Shown here: piece after piece, positions 56,501 to 64,000 of the stretch
Numbering within the stretch: the stretch's first letter is position 1
How the letters are laid out: each line of letters opens with the position of its first letter
Assembly: GCA_026770575.1 (NCBI GenBank)
Contig: MU657265.1
Location: 82,528 to 146,527 of the forward strand
Reading direction: 5' to 3'
DNA length: 64,000 bases
From: Pelagophyceae sp. CCMP2097
Taxonomy: Eukaryota; Sar; Pelagophyceae
The notes under the pieces: model-generated
Database searches by the model: none
Told to the model about the DNA's origin: nothing
What the model saw: only the letters and a program-made list of their open reading frames with translations
Translations under genes and position numbers: made by a program

Positions 56501-59500
56501 GACTTGCTCGCTCCTCGGTCTTGATGGGTTGGCAGTCTCGAGTTCCGGCGGCAGAGCAGGCTCGATTGCAGTCGGGCAAGCCGCATTCCAATGCAGGGCA
56601 ACGCACCAGTCTTCGGTGCTGCCGCTCTTCTTGTGCGTCGTCGCCCGCCGTCGCTCGGACGCGCCTCACGGCGTCCGACTCGGCGCGATGGCGCGAAGCA
56701 TCCTCCCAGCACTTGTTCGTCGAGTGCGTCAGCCCGTCCAAAAGATGCAGTCGCTTCACCAAGGCATCTTGATCATCAACGTGGCCGTTCCAAGCCCGCG
56801 TCCCCGCCTGCGCCGCCGAGTCCAGCAGGCCCCGCAGAAGAACAGCGTGCTCCCTAAACGACTCGCGCACTCGACCGGGGCCGTCTTCCCCAGCCGACTG
56901 CCTTTGTGTTGCTGCGACGGGTCGAGGCGCTGGCTTTCCCGGAAGATCCGGGGGCCGCTCGCCCTCTCCTTTCGAATCGCCCGCCAAGAGCAGTGCGATT
57001 TGTTCCGGTAACGCATTCGCGGCCCCGAGATCGAGCAGCTCCGAGACGCGCCGAGGGAGCCACTCGCCCTGCGAGGTCGAAACGGCGTCTTCCGACGGCG
57101 GTTTGGATTCGGCCCGGTGAAACCCCGGTCGAGTCGCGGGCCCGAGGCATTCGACCCCGAGCTCGGGCGGAAACCCGCGTAGGCGAACCAGCGACAAAGC
57201 CTCGCCCAGCTCTGGCGACGTGGCCGAGGCGAGCATTGCCAAAGAGGCGATGCCGTTGAACGGCGGTCTTGGGATGAAAAAGTCGGCGCCGAGCGCCTCG
57301 TCGGCGGCGTCGTCGGCGGCAATGCCGCGCCGTCGAGGGCCGCCCCGCCGCGCGTCAGACCGGGCGGGCGTCGGAGCGTCGAGCGGTTCCCGTACGCCGA
57401 GCGGCCCCCGCGCCGACTGCGGTCCGAGGCCCCAGGGTTCCGGTGCGTCGAAAAAGGTTGAGACGGCCCATTGCAGGTCCGTCTGGTGCGGGATCACGTA
57501 CGCTCGCAAGGCCTCGCCGGCGAGACCCGCGTAGACGGCCGCGCACGCCAGGGCGTGAATGACGCCGCCGTCTTCGCCGCCGAGCTGCGGGACGCCGTCG
57601 CCGAGCGAGTCGTGCACCTAGCGTCGAGCTTGGTGCGTCGAGCTTGTTCGCAGGCGACTCTTTGGAGGCGGCCCGATGGCCCTGGCGCAGTTGCATCGAG
57701 GCAAAGTGAGGCTCGGTCGCCTCCGAGACGGGCACCCGCGTCGGATGATTCGCCTCTTTCCAATGGCCATCGCGGCGGCACCGTCGTATGGCAAGGCGCG
57801 GCGAAAGGTCCCGCGGTCCCGCGGCCCGTCCAATTTGGCTGGACGACCGTCGGGCCGCCGCCGGAAAAGGCGCCACTGTGGACCCGGGAGGCCGACTGCC
57901 GAGACGGAGGCGCGCCAGAGGGACCGTCAAAAACGGGCCTTTTTCGAGGCGTCGGTTTCGGCAGCCGCCGTCGAGAAGGGGCCGCCGTCGAGAAGGGGCC
58001 GTCGAGACGGGGCCGTCGCTTCGGACCCGGCGTCTTTGTTGAATGCACTTCGGGGTGCGCCTGATTGATCGGCCCCGATCTTCCAACGAGGCTCGCACCG
58101 GTCCGGCCGCGTTTGGGCCACGGCGGTCGAACTAGGCACTCTCCCGGCTTTGTCGGCGCCCCTCTTCTTTCGACGGCATTCAAAGAGGCGAAGCGACCTG
58201 GATGCAGCCTCGCCAGTTCATTTGGCGATCTGGAAACAAAGGCGCGTCGCGGCGCCCTTGTCGAGGACCGACTCGAGGGGCCGTGGATCCGGACAAAGCC
58301 GTTCTCGAGCGACCCGGGCAAGCGACCCGGGCCCGAAGCGACCCGGGCCCGGATCCGAAGAAGGGGGCGCTCAAAAGGGGCACCGCGTCCAAGGGCCCGC
58401 CGTACAGTCGGATCAACGGCGCACCACAAGCGGGGCTCCCGCAACGTCCTGCGCGGCAACGTCCAGGGCATCTTCTTGTGGCAGGCCTCGATTCTGCAGC
58501 GGGCCGCCTCTCTTCGACAAGGGGCCCATCTCCTTCGGGCACCTTCGGAGCCCTCTCGAAGAGGCGCCCGGAACAGCCGCCGTCGCAAAGACTGGCCCAG
58601 GAGAGAGGACGGCCGAGACGGGTCCGTCCAACGGACCGCTGTGTCCAACGGACCGCTGTGTCCAACGGACCGCTGTATCCAACGGACCACTGTATCAAAC
58701 GGACCGCTGTATCCAACGGACCACTGTATCCAACGGACCGCCACCACGGCGCCTGCGGCGATCTCGGGGCGGTCTCGGCCCGCTCGAGATCGGCCGCGCA
58801 AAAAGGGTCCTCTCACTCCAAAGGAGCACTCTCCAGTATCACTCTCGAGGTGCTCCCGAGGCCCTGCTTCCGAGCCCACCGGCCCTATCACGAAACGTGC
58901 GACGCGCGAAGATGGGCGGTCGTTTTCAAAATCCCCAAAACGGACGCCGCACCGCACGGCGCCGGGCGCCTCAAAAACAGTCGCCTGCGCCGCCGCAAAC
59001 GTCGACAGCGCCGAGCGCACTGCGCCGAGCGGCGCGGCAGCGTCCGGCGCGGGGCTCGGGGCGACGGCCGGACCCGAAAGGGCCGAAACTTGCACCACCC
59101 GCGAGGCGCCCGACCCGCCCGTGCCGTCGAGCAGCCGCGCCGCCGGCGGCGGGTCGACGAACTTTGGCTTGTGCGTCGCCATGAGGAGCTTGTGCGAGAG
59201 AGCGCCGATGCGCCGCCGCCTCTCAGAAAGTTCCGTTAAGAGGTCCTGCTCCGCCGTCGCCGCCGCCTCGAGGTCGTCTCTCAATTGTGCGATGGACCGC
59301 GCGCTTGGGGCATTGCCGCAGCCGTGGAGCAGCAACTCGTACGGGTCGCCGTGATCCGTCGGAGAAACGATGCCGACCCTGGAATCGTGGACCTCGACCC
59401 TGGAATCGTGGACCTCGACCCTGGAATCGTGGACCTCGACCCTGGAATCGTGGACCTCGACCCTGGAATCGTGGACCTCGACCGCGGAATCGTTGACGTC

Positions 59501-62500
59501 GACCGCGGAACCAAATTGCCTCGAGGAGCGCGCCTCGACTGTCTCCAAGGGCGGCATTGCCGTCTGCACGTCTGGTCCGTCGGCCAGCGGCCCTTTATTT
59601 TCCAAACGCGGTTTGAGGCTCTGGCCCAAGCCCGTATCCTTGCGCCGTTGGGCCAGAGTCCGTTGAACTTCGTGGCGGCGACTCGCCAGGAGCAGTTGCG
59701 CCTCGACGGCGGCCAAATGGCGCTGGCCAGCCGCGACGCGCGCGCTTTCGCGGCCCGAGGCGCGAGTCACCTACCGACCATCTACGTGCCCAAACGAAAA
59801 CGAAAAACGAAAACCACAAAGGTGCCCAACCGCATTTCAAAAGAAATCCAAAAGACGAAAACGCATTTCAAAAGAAATCCAAAAGACGAAAACGCATTTC
59901 AAAAGAAATAGACGGCCCCCGACGCTTCGCAGGCCCAACGACGCCCCGGAAAAGGGCCCCTTCGACGACCCCGCCGGCCCCTGAAGAACCGCCCCGTCGC
60001 AACCGAGGAACCGCCCCGTAAGAACCGTCACACCCGTCACAACCGTCCCTCGGTGGTCCCGGCAACGGGGAGACGTGGTTCCAGAGTTCAGTCCCGACGG
60101 TCCCGGGCTAGGCCGGCGGTCCCGGGCCTGATGCGGCTCTGAGGACCGTCGCGGTGCAAGGTCCGAATACACCAAGGTCCGAATACACCAAAGGGTCAAG
60201 TCTGCAAGACGGTCTGGGGGGCCAGTCGACCGGGCGTTCGACCGGGCCCTCGGTACGCTTCGTCTGGAGCGTTCTGCCATTGGGTCAAAAGGTTCTGCTT
60301 CGCGCCGGGATCATGATCCAACCCCACCCGAGAACGTGCACGCCAAAAGCTGCCTTGAAAGGGGTGTGTGCGGCCCCAGGCACGTGCGATTGCGTCTCCA
60401 AACAGACCCAAGCATGGAGAAACAGGGGAAAGGCCGGAGCAAGCACCGGACAAACGTCCAGGAGGACGGTCACGGGAGACGGGCCCGTTCGGCGGCCCCG
60501 TTCGACGATCCCGGAGGACGGTCCCGGAGAAGGTCCATCGTCTGTCGACTGTCCCAGAGACGGGCCCGTTGGGCGGTCCCGAAGACAGGCCCCTTCCGCG
60601 GCCCGTATACAGTCCCGTATACAGTCCCGGGGACGGTCGTCTGCGGCCGTCGACAGAGGCAGAGTCCCGAAGAAGGGCCCCTTCCGCGGCCCGCCGAGAG
60701 TCCGCCGAAAGGGCCCCTTCGGCGGTCTCTCAACAGTCCGTCGAGGGGCCCGTTCGGCGATCGCAGAGACGGCCCCGAAGAGGGTCCCAGAGAAGGGCTC
60801 GGATGCGGTCTTCTGCAGCCGCCGACGGTTCGGATACGGTCCGCGGAGGGTTCGGATACGGTCCGTGGAGGGTTTGTGTACGGTCCGCGGAGGGTTTGTA
60901 TACGGTCCGTTGAGGGTTTGTATACGGTCCGTTGAGGGTCCGGGTTGCCCGCATTCGACGCTGCATCCAACGTAGGCCCACGTTTCGCCCCTCGCGCCCA
61001 GGGCGAGTTCGCGCAGGGCCTGCGCGTCTCCAAAGACGGGCGGATCGGCGTCCCGGTCGTCCATCTTCAAAAGCCCAGCCTTCTTCCGCCGCAGCCGCTC
61101 CTCGACGAGTTCCTCGAAATACCCGATGACCACCCGCGCCGCGGAGATGGCCGCCTTCTTCCGCCGCGTCGCTCGTGCGTGGCGGCGCTCGTCTCGGCGG
61201 ACAAAGTACACGGCGCCGCCGGCCGCAGACGGCGGCGATTCGTTGGACGAATCGGAATTCTGAGCCGACGTCTCCTCGGCCGAGTGCTCTGCGTTTTTGG
61301 GCGAGTGGCCGAGTTGCTGCACCGTGTTCGAGTGTGCGGGGTTCGGAGCCGGTGCCGGGTCTGTCCAGCGCGTCTCTGAGGTGACCTAGGTCCGAGTTTT
61401 GCGCACCGTCTGGAATACGTCGTCGAGCATTCTCTGGCAAAGAGTCCGGCGCACCTTGTGCTTCCAATAGCATTGACCCCAGTCGTCGGTCACTTTCTCC
61501 CACGTCGCCTCGGCATGCAACGCCTCGCGCCGCGCCGTTTCAACCGCCGAAGCGTCGGCCGGGATGGCCTCGATGGACACGTCGCAGAGGTCCTCGGGTT
61601 CGCGTTCGACCGCCGCGACGATGTTCCCGAGCGCGTCGCGGCCCGGCGGCGGTTCGTACGTCATCGCGCTCGGAGGTTGCCACGTGGCCTCGCCGCTTTG
61701 GTGGTGCGTGTAGAATTTGCGGCCGTAATCGTCGGTGGCTTCCTTCCACTTTGTCGATTCGGCGCCTAGCCGCAAAAAAGTCGGGCCAAAGGGAATCGGT
61801 CGAGTTTTCACCCGAAATCCCGCCGTCTTGCTTGTGAGGGCGACAACGGAATTCGGTCGAGCTTTCGGGGGCACCGCCCTTCTCCAGGGGCCGAAAAAGC
61901 GGACGTCCAACGACGGCAAGCGCCGCTCCCGGAGGCGGCCGATGGCAAAGTGCCTTTTTAGGATTTGATCACCGCCTTTTTCGAAAGACGTCCAAGTGGC
62001 CTCGGTCGCTCCAAAGCCAACCTCGGGAGACCGGGGCTGCCCCGAGGACCGGCCGTCCAAAGGCCGGGCATCCATCGACATTGCCCCTTGGCCTGCTTCG
62101 ACTCGGTCTTTGTCGGTCGACCCAAGGTGGAAGCAGGCAACCTCAAAAAGTCTTCTCAAAAGTCTTCTCCGAGACTGACGCCGTCGAACACGCCCGCCGT
62201 CGAGGAGAGGCGGTCCAAGGACGGGCCTCGTCCGGCGCCTCCTTCTCCAGACTGCAAAACGTCCTTTTGAGAAAATTCTGCCGAGCCTCTCCTTTTGAGA
62301 GGCCTCGGGAGCTCTGCAACTTGCAAGGACGGGCGCGGTGGCCTCTGTCGGAGAACCGCCGTCTCTGCGGCTGCGACGCCGAGTCTCAGAAAGGCGTCTC
62401 CCAAATGCAGACCTCGAAGACGTCGGGACGAAGACGTCGGGACGACTCCTATCCGGGCCTTGCGGGCCGTCTTCCGGGACTCGCGTCTCCGGAAACCCGT

Positions 62501-63688
62501 AGAGCACGGCCTCTGTCGACGTCTGCGCCGAGACGAGTTTGTGCCGAGACGAGTTTGCGACCTTTGGACGTCGATCCAAGGCACCTCGACGGAATCGCGT
62601 CTCCTCCCCGTCGCATTCGGGTCCGGCGCACCCCCGTATTGGACGTGTCCCTCGGCAAGGCAAAGGCGTGCGCCCCCGGAGGCCTCAGTATCAAAGATGA
62701 TTCCGGCCAAAGACGGGAGAGCGGACAAAGACCGGGGAATTTCGAGTGGGCTCCAAGTCCCCCGTCGACCGGAGCCGCATTCGGGACCGGGCCGCCGCGT
62801 TCCGGACGTCGGGAGCTGCGCCGCACGGCCCAGTCCATCCTTGAAAGGACCCCGCGTAAAAATCGAGACTCGTTCTCAGCGGTCCGAATTTGGGCCGACG
62901 GTCCCTCTGTCGACGGGGGACTTCGCCGGCCTTTGTGGGCCACGAGCGGTCGCCCACGACGTCGAAGACGAGCTTGGAACACGGGGACGTAGAATATTTC
63001 CGGACTGCGGCATTCCCCGAAGAATTCAAAGAGACGCACTTCGGTATGAGGGGCGTCCGGCCGACCCGGGGCCGCCGTCTCCGGGGCCTCTTCGGCGAAG
63101 CGACGCCCCAGTCGAAAGAGGACTCTGGAGATGGACGTCGGGAGACACGTTGCGTCGTGACCGGGGCCTTTGGAGACGGCTTCCGTGGACGGGCCCTTGT
63201 GCATCAAGGCTCCCGGGGCCCGAGGTCAAAGGGGTCCCGTATACCCTCTCAAAGCCCTTTCCGGCCTTTGTATACGACGTTCGCCGCACCTCAAACGGCA
63301 GAGTCGCTGTTTGAGCACCCATTCCTGTCCGAGACTCTTGCAAATCGGAAACCGTCGAAGAATTCGACGCTGGGCCGTACAGCAGTGGCGGATTTCGCGT
63401 TTCACCTGCGCCTCGGCCTCTTGCGATTCAGCGCGCTTCCACAAAAGCCAACGCTGCGCTTGCCCAAGCCGCACATGCCTCGCAAGGCACGCCGGCTTCG
63501 GGCCGGCGGGCCAGAGACCGGCGAGCGTCTGCCTTTCCGCCAGGCGCAAACGTCGCTCCTGCGCCATGGCGAACCGCGCTTCGGCGACGGCATGTCGCAT
63601 CGGAACAACTTGCGCGTCGACTCGCGCATTCATGTCGCCTTTGAGCGAAGCCATCTCCGCGGCGGTGGCAACAAGTTCGGCCTCCAAC
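41215..63688 (-). CDS. Giant WW / coiled-coil / armadillo-repeat protein, 5' end outside window
   Basis: Seventeen exons in gene order: 63688-63336, 61765-61455, 61385-60972, 59770-58958, 57617-56670, 56128-55866 (or 55849), 54787-53529, 48769-48594, 48535-48162, 46835-46616, 45121-44567, 44369-44244, 42787-42644, 42583-42399, 42305-42032, 41881-41609, 41517-41215. They encode at least 2300 aa. The first visible exon opens after a CTAG acceptor in mid-codon, so more lies upstream. Domains in order are coiled coil, two WW domains, Ser/Glu-rich linker, long helical segments, armadillo solenoid and a C4 zinc finger. WW domains bind proline-rich ligands and armadillo repeats bind extended peptides, which suggests a scaffold. 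Phases agree at every junction, except that exon 6 needs a GC donor (55866) rather than the better-looking GT donor (55849). Two separate genes remain possible, with the break in the 4.8-kb intron. Confidence 0.72.
41609..48769 (-). CDS. Giant gene exons 8-16: armadillo-repeat solenoid
   Basis: These nine exons form a run of armadillo-type helices, including ALAGSSRASNNALRSNGAP, PLIALLVGLRHDSDHDCVVA, VVALACDAVSNLAYRLEENQ, GGVEALVEVLRR, AANALANAVAALGDAG, AACLLVGNLACHASLRSALG, GVNALLNM joined to CACVNTRCQLRAGGAVAALV, and ELVERGLIQTLIDTLKGC. The N/D-rich loop and G-G turn before a hydrophobic helix are typical. Splicing joins SDAACS to ALANLLSLHS and ALRCL to VSLSATDRG, both perfect armadillo junctions. 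All introns here are GT-AG; four are only 58-150 nt. Confidence 0.85.
42788..44243 (-). other. Giant gene intron 12: repeat-filled
   Basis: It carries the GTGACGAGGTCCCC-type degenerate repeats also found in VPS16 introns 3 and 4. No coding signal. Confidence 0.6.
45122..46615 (-). other. Giant gene intron 10 with a foldback element
   Basis: Contains a MITE-like foldback element at about 45645-45900 and degenerate GC-rich repeats. No exon seen. Confidence 0.6.
45645..45900. mobile_element. Foldback element, copy 1
   Basis: About 85-nt inverted arms share AATCCAAGATCC, GTCAAAATC and CAAGGC. The centre is AT-rich (TTTAATAAAATCCC). A relative lies at 53225-53475 in another intron of the same gene. 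Confidence 0.75.
46836..48161 (-). other. Giant gene intron 9: repeat-filled
   Basis: GC-rich repeats, including four CCGCCCAAAGGAA units at 47402-47450. Long open frames overlap it, but armadillo coding stops at the GTACGA donor. Confidence 0.6.
49599..49695. repeat. 12-nt minisatellite, about eight copies
   Basis: Unit GAGGACCGTCCC/GTCTC, head to tail, inside the 4.8-kb intron. Confidence 0.9.
51169..51305. repeat. 12-nt minisatellite, about eleven copies
   Basis: Unit GCCGTTTCAAGG with CGCC and CACG variants, inside the 4.8-kb intron. Confidence 0.92.
53225..53475. mobile_element. Foldback element, copy 2
   Basis: Related to 45645-45900 in both arms and centre (GTCAAAATCGG, AATAAAATCCCA, AATGGCCGCCTTG). 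It ends about 50 nt from the end of the helical exon 7. Confidence 0.75.
53529..56128 (-). CDS. Giant gene exons 6-7: long helical / coiled-coil region
   Basis: Exon 6 (56128-55866 or 55849) reads RGVARALRAKDRLDEQVCF, then AAAAAKQTAELLRLQASVAA and AVAVLRFNLVVER. Exon 7 (54787-53529, 1259 nt) is Ala/Arg/Leu-rich and nearly all helical (SLLAITSERARAVAGNAL, SIHEARRLARDRERRGRR, EVKHMETLLQRQRQLDLSEQ). It ends FFFASRC plus one base before GTATCGG. Phase with exon 7 requires the GC donor at 55866. The GT donor at 55849 (CAG|GTCAGA) would break the frame unless another exon lies between. Confidence 0.6.
54788..55848 (-). other. Giant gene intron 6 with minisatellite
   Basis: It holds a 15-nt minisatellite at 55062-55215 and CAAAATCGCCTTGC repeats at 54836-54890. 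No exon was identified, though one would be needed if the GT donor of exon 6 is used. Confidence 0.55.
55062..55215. repeat. 15-nt minisatellite, ten copies
   Basis: Unit GGCCGTTGGAAAAGG with GCTGG and GTCGG variants; ten GGAAAA cores at 15-nt spacing. Confidence 0.95.
56670..57617 (-). CDS. Giant gene exon 5
   Basis: A 948-nt exon, open throughout, between acceptor ACGCTAG and donor GTGAGGCG, phase 0 at both ends. It opens VHDSLGDGVPQLGGEDGGV and includes helical parts (VIHALACAAVYAGLAGEAL, GIASLAMLASATSPELGEAL, ALVKRLHLLDGLTHSTNKC) linked by Pro/Gly/Arg-rich segments. No domain is recognised. Confidence 0.65.
57618..58957 (-). other. Giant gene intron 4 with minisatellite
   Basis: Contains a 17-nt minisatellite at 58617-58742 and degenerate GC-rich repeats. 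Confidence 0.6.
58617..58742. repeat. 17-nt minisatellite, seven copies
   Basis: Unit GTCCAACGGACCGCTGT with A/G changes at two positions. Confidence 0.93.
58958..59770 (-). CDS. Giant gene exon 4: helical region with in-frame 7-aa repeat
   Basis: It opens VTRASGRESARVAAGQRHLA after GTAG and continues as a helix. It then has about five copies of a 21-nt repeat encoding VEVHDSR (about 59375-59500), followed by IAQLRDDLEAAATAEQDLL and KLLMATHKPKFVDPP. It ends VFEAPGA before donor GTGCGGTG. The 813 nt are open in one frame, phase 0 at both ends. The repeat block could also be a retained short intron. Confidence 0.65.
59375..59516. repeat. 21-nt minisatellite inside a predicted exon
   Basis: Unit GGAATCGTGGACCTCGACC plus CT on the plus strand; five close and two diverged copies. 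The 21-nt length keeps frame and encodes VEVHDSR on the minus strand. Confidence 0.93.
59771..60971 (-). other. Giant gene intron 3 with two tandem repeats
   Basis: At 59845-59912 a repeat of GCATTTCAAAAGAAATCC plus spacer occurs nearly three times. At 60827-60938 a 22-nt unit (GGGTTTGTATACGGTCCG plus spacer) occurs five times. No exon was seen. Confidence 0.6.
60827..60938. repeat. 22-nt minisatellite, five copies
   Basis: Unit begins GGGTTYGKATACGGTCCG; five head-to-tail copies in intron 3. Confidence 0.9.
60972..61765 (-). CDS. Giant gene exons 2-3: two WW domains
   Basis: WW1 lies in exon 2: W-KEATDDYGRKFYTHH, then W-QPP, with 21 residues between the tryptophans. WW2 starts in exon 2 (W-EKVTDDWGQCYWKHK) and is completed in exon 3 (VTSETR-W-TDP), again with 21 residues between. 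The 69-nt intron 61386-61454 (GTGCGCC..CCTAG) is removed in phase 0. Exon 3 continues with a Ser/Asn/Glu-rich linker and a basic helix (RKKAAISAARVVIGYFEEL), ending ARGETWAY before GTTGGATG. Confidence 0.85.
61766..63335 (-). other. Giant gene intron 1: repeat-filled
   Basis: GC-rich degenerate sequence with a local GACGTCGGGACGA tandem near 62415-62445. I see no coding signal on either strand. Confidence 0.55.
63336..63688 (-). CDS. Giant gene exon 1 (visible): coiled coil
   Basis: After acceptor GACCTAG, the exon reads LEAELVATAAEMASLKGDMN, then a long Arg/Glu/Gln-rich helical stretch (MAQERRLRLAERQTL, KRAESQEAEAQVKREI). It ends RRFPICK plus one base before GTCTCG. Joining to the next exon restores SAESTKWKEATDD in phase. 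Confidence 0.65.
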
Positions 63689-63734
63689 CTAGGTCAGCGA
63701 ATCATCGTAAGTTGCCTCCAAAGGGGCCTCCTCT

Positions 63735-63898
63735 GCTGCTCCGGTTGCTCCGCCGCTGCTCCGGTTGCTCCGTCGCTGCTCCGGTTGCTCCGCCGCTGCT
63801 CCGGTTGCTCCGTCGCTGCTCCGGTTGCTCCGCCGCTGCTCCGGTTGCTCCGCCGCTGCTCCGGTTGCTCCGCCGCTGCTCCGTCGCTCCGGTTGCTC
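63735..63898. repeat. 20-nt minisatellite, about eight copies
   Basis: Unit CGCTGCTCCGGTTGCTCCGY, upstream of the first visible exon, in the intron that runs out of the window. Confidence 0.93.
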
Positions 63899-64000
63899 CT
63901 CGAGACAACCCTTGGCCCCGTCTCGACGAACCCCAAAAGCCCCCTTTGGGACGGGACGGGGCGACGCTTCAACTCCGTCTCGAGGGCCCCTTTCGAACGG

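Overview
This is a window of nuclear DNA from a GC-rich eukaryote, most likely a unicellular alga or related protist. Both main genes are broken into many short exons with clean splice sites. Nearly all introns are GT-AG, two or three look like GC-AG, and most exons begin with G directly after a CTAG or CAG acceptor. The coding regions are rich in Ala and Arg. There are no bacterial operons, ribosome binding sites or CRISPR arrays. The AGG acceptor habit, the GC-AG introns and the repeat-filled introns recall dinoflagellates, pelagophytes and haptophytes, but I cannot choose between them from sequence alone.

The left third (188-18354, + strand) is one gene, VPS16, a core subunit of the HOPS/CORVET vacuolar tethering complexes. 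I traced 22 exons, some as short as 30-33 nt, by reading phase-compatible exons against the known order of the family. The predicted protein is about 820 aa, close to the usual length. The introns are huge and consist of degenerate GC-rich short repeats, several with their own private minisatellite. The leader before the start codon is complementary to the sequence spanning the stop codon. The first 95 bases of the window recur perfectly, inverted, at 21235-21329.

The middle (18.4-41.2 kb) is repeat-rich and gene-poor. It holds an AT-rich palindromic island, tRNA-derived SINE-like elements, a long degenerate array with LNVGG and DRDGELFG-like peptide modules (23.96-27.86 kb), and three related foldback hairpins (31.44-32.0 kb). 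It also holds several MITE-like families. Small genes here are a two-exon 70-aa basic protein (29448-30203), a two-exon 140-aa Ala-rich helical protein (38775-39288) and a truncated relative of the latter (36171-36410).

The right third (41215 to beyond 63688, - strand) is best read as one very large gene, open at its 5' end. In order it has a coiled coil, two WW domains (the second split exactly by an intron), long helical and disordered segments, an armadillo-repeat solenoid and a C-terminal four-cysteine zinc finger. Seventeen exons are traced, with splice phases agreeing throughout if one GC-AG donor is accepted. VPS16 and this gene are tail-to-tail across the repeat-rich centre.
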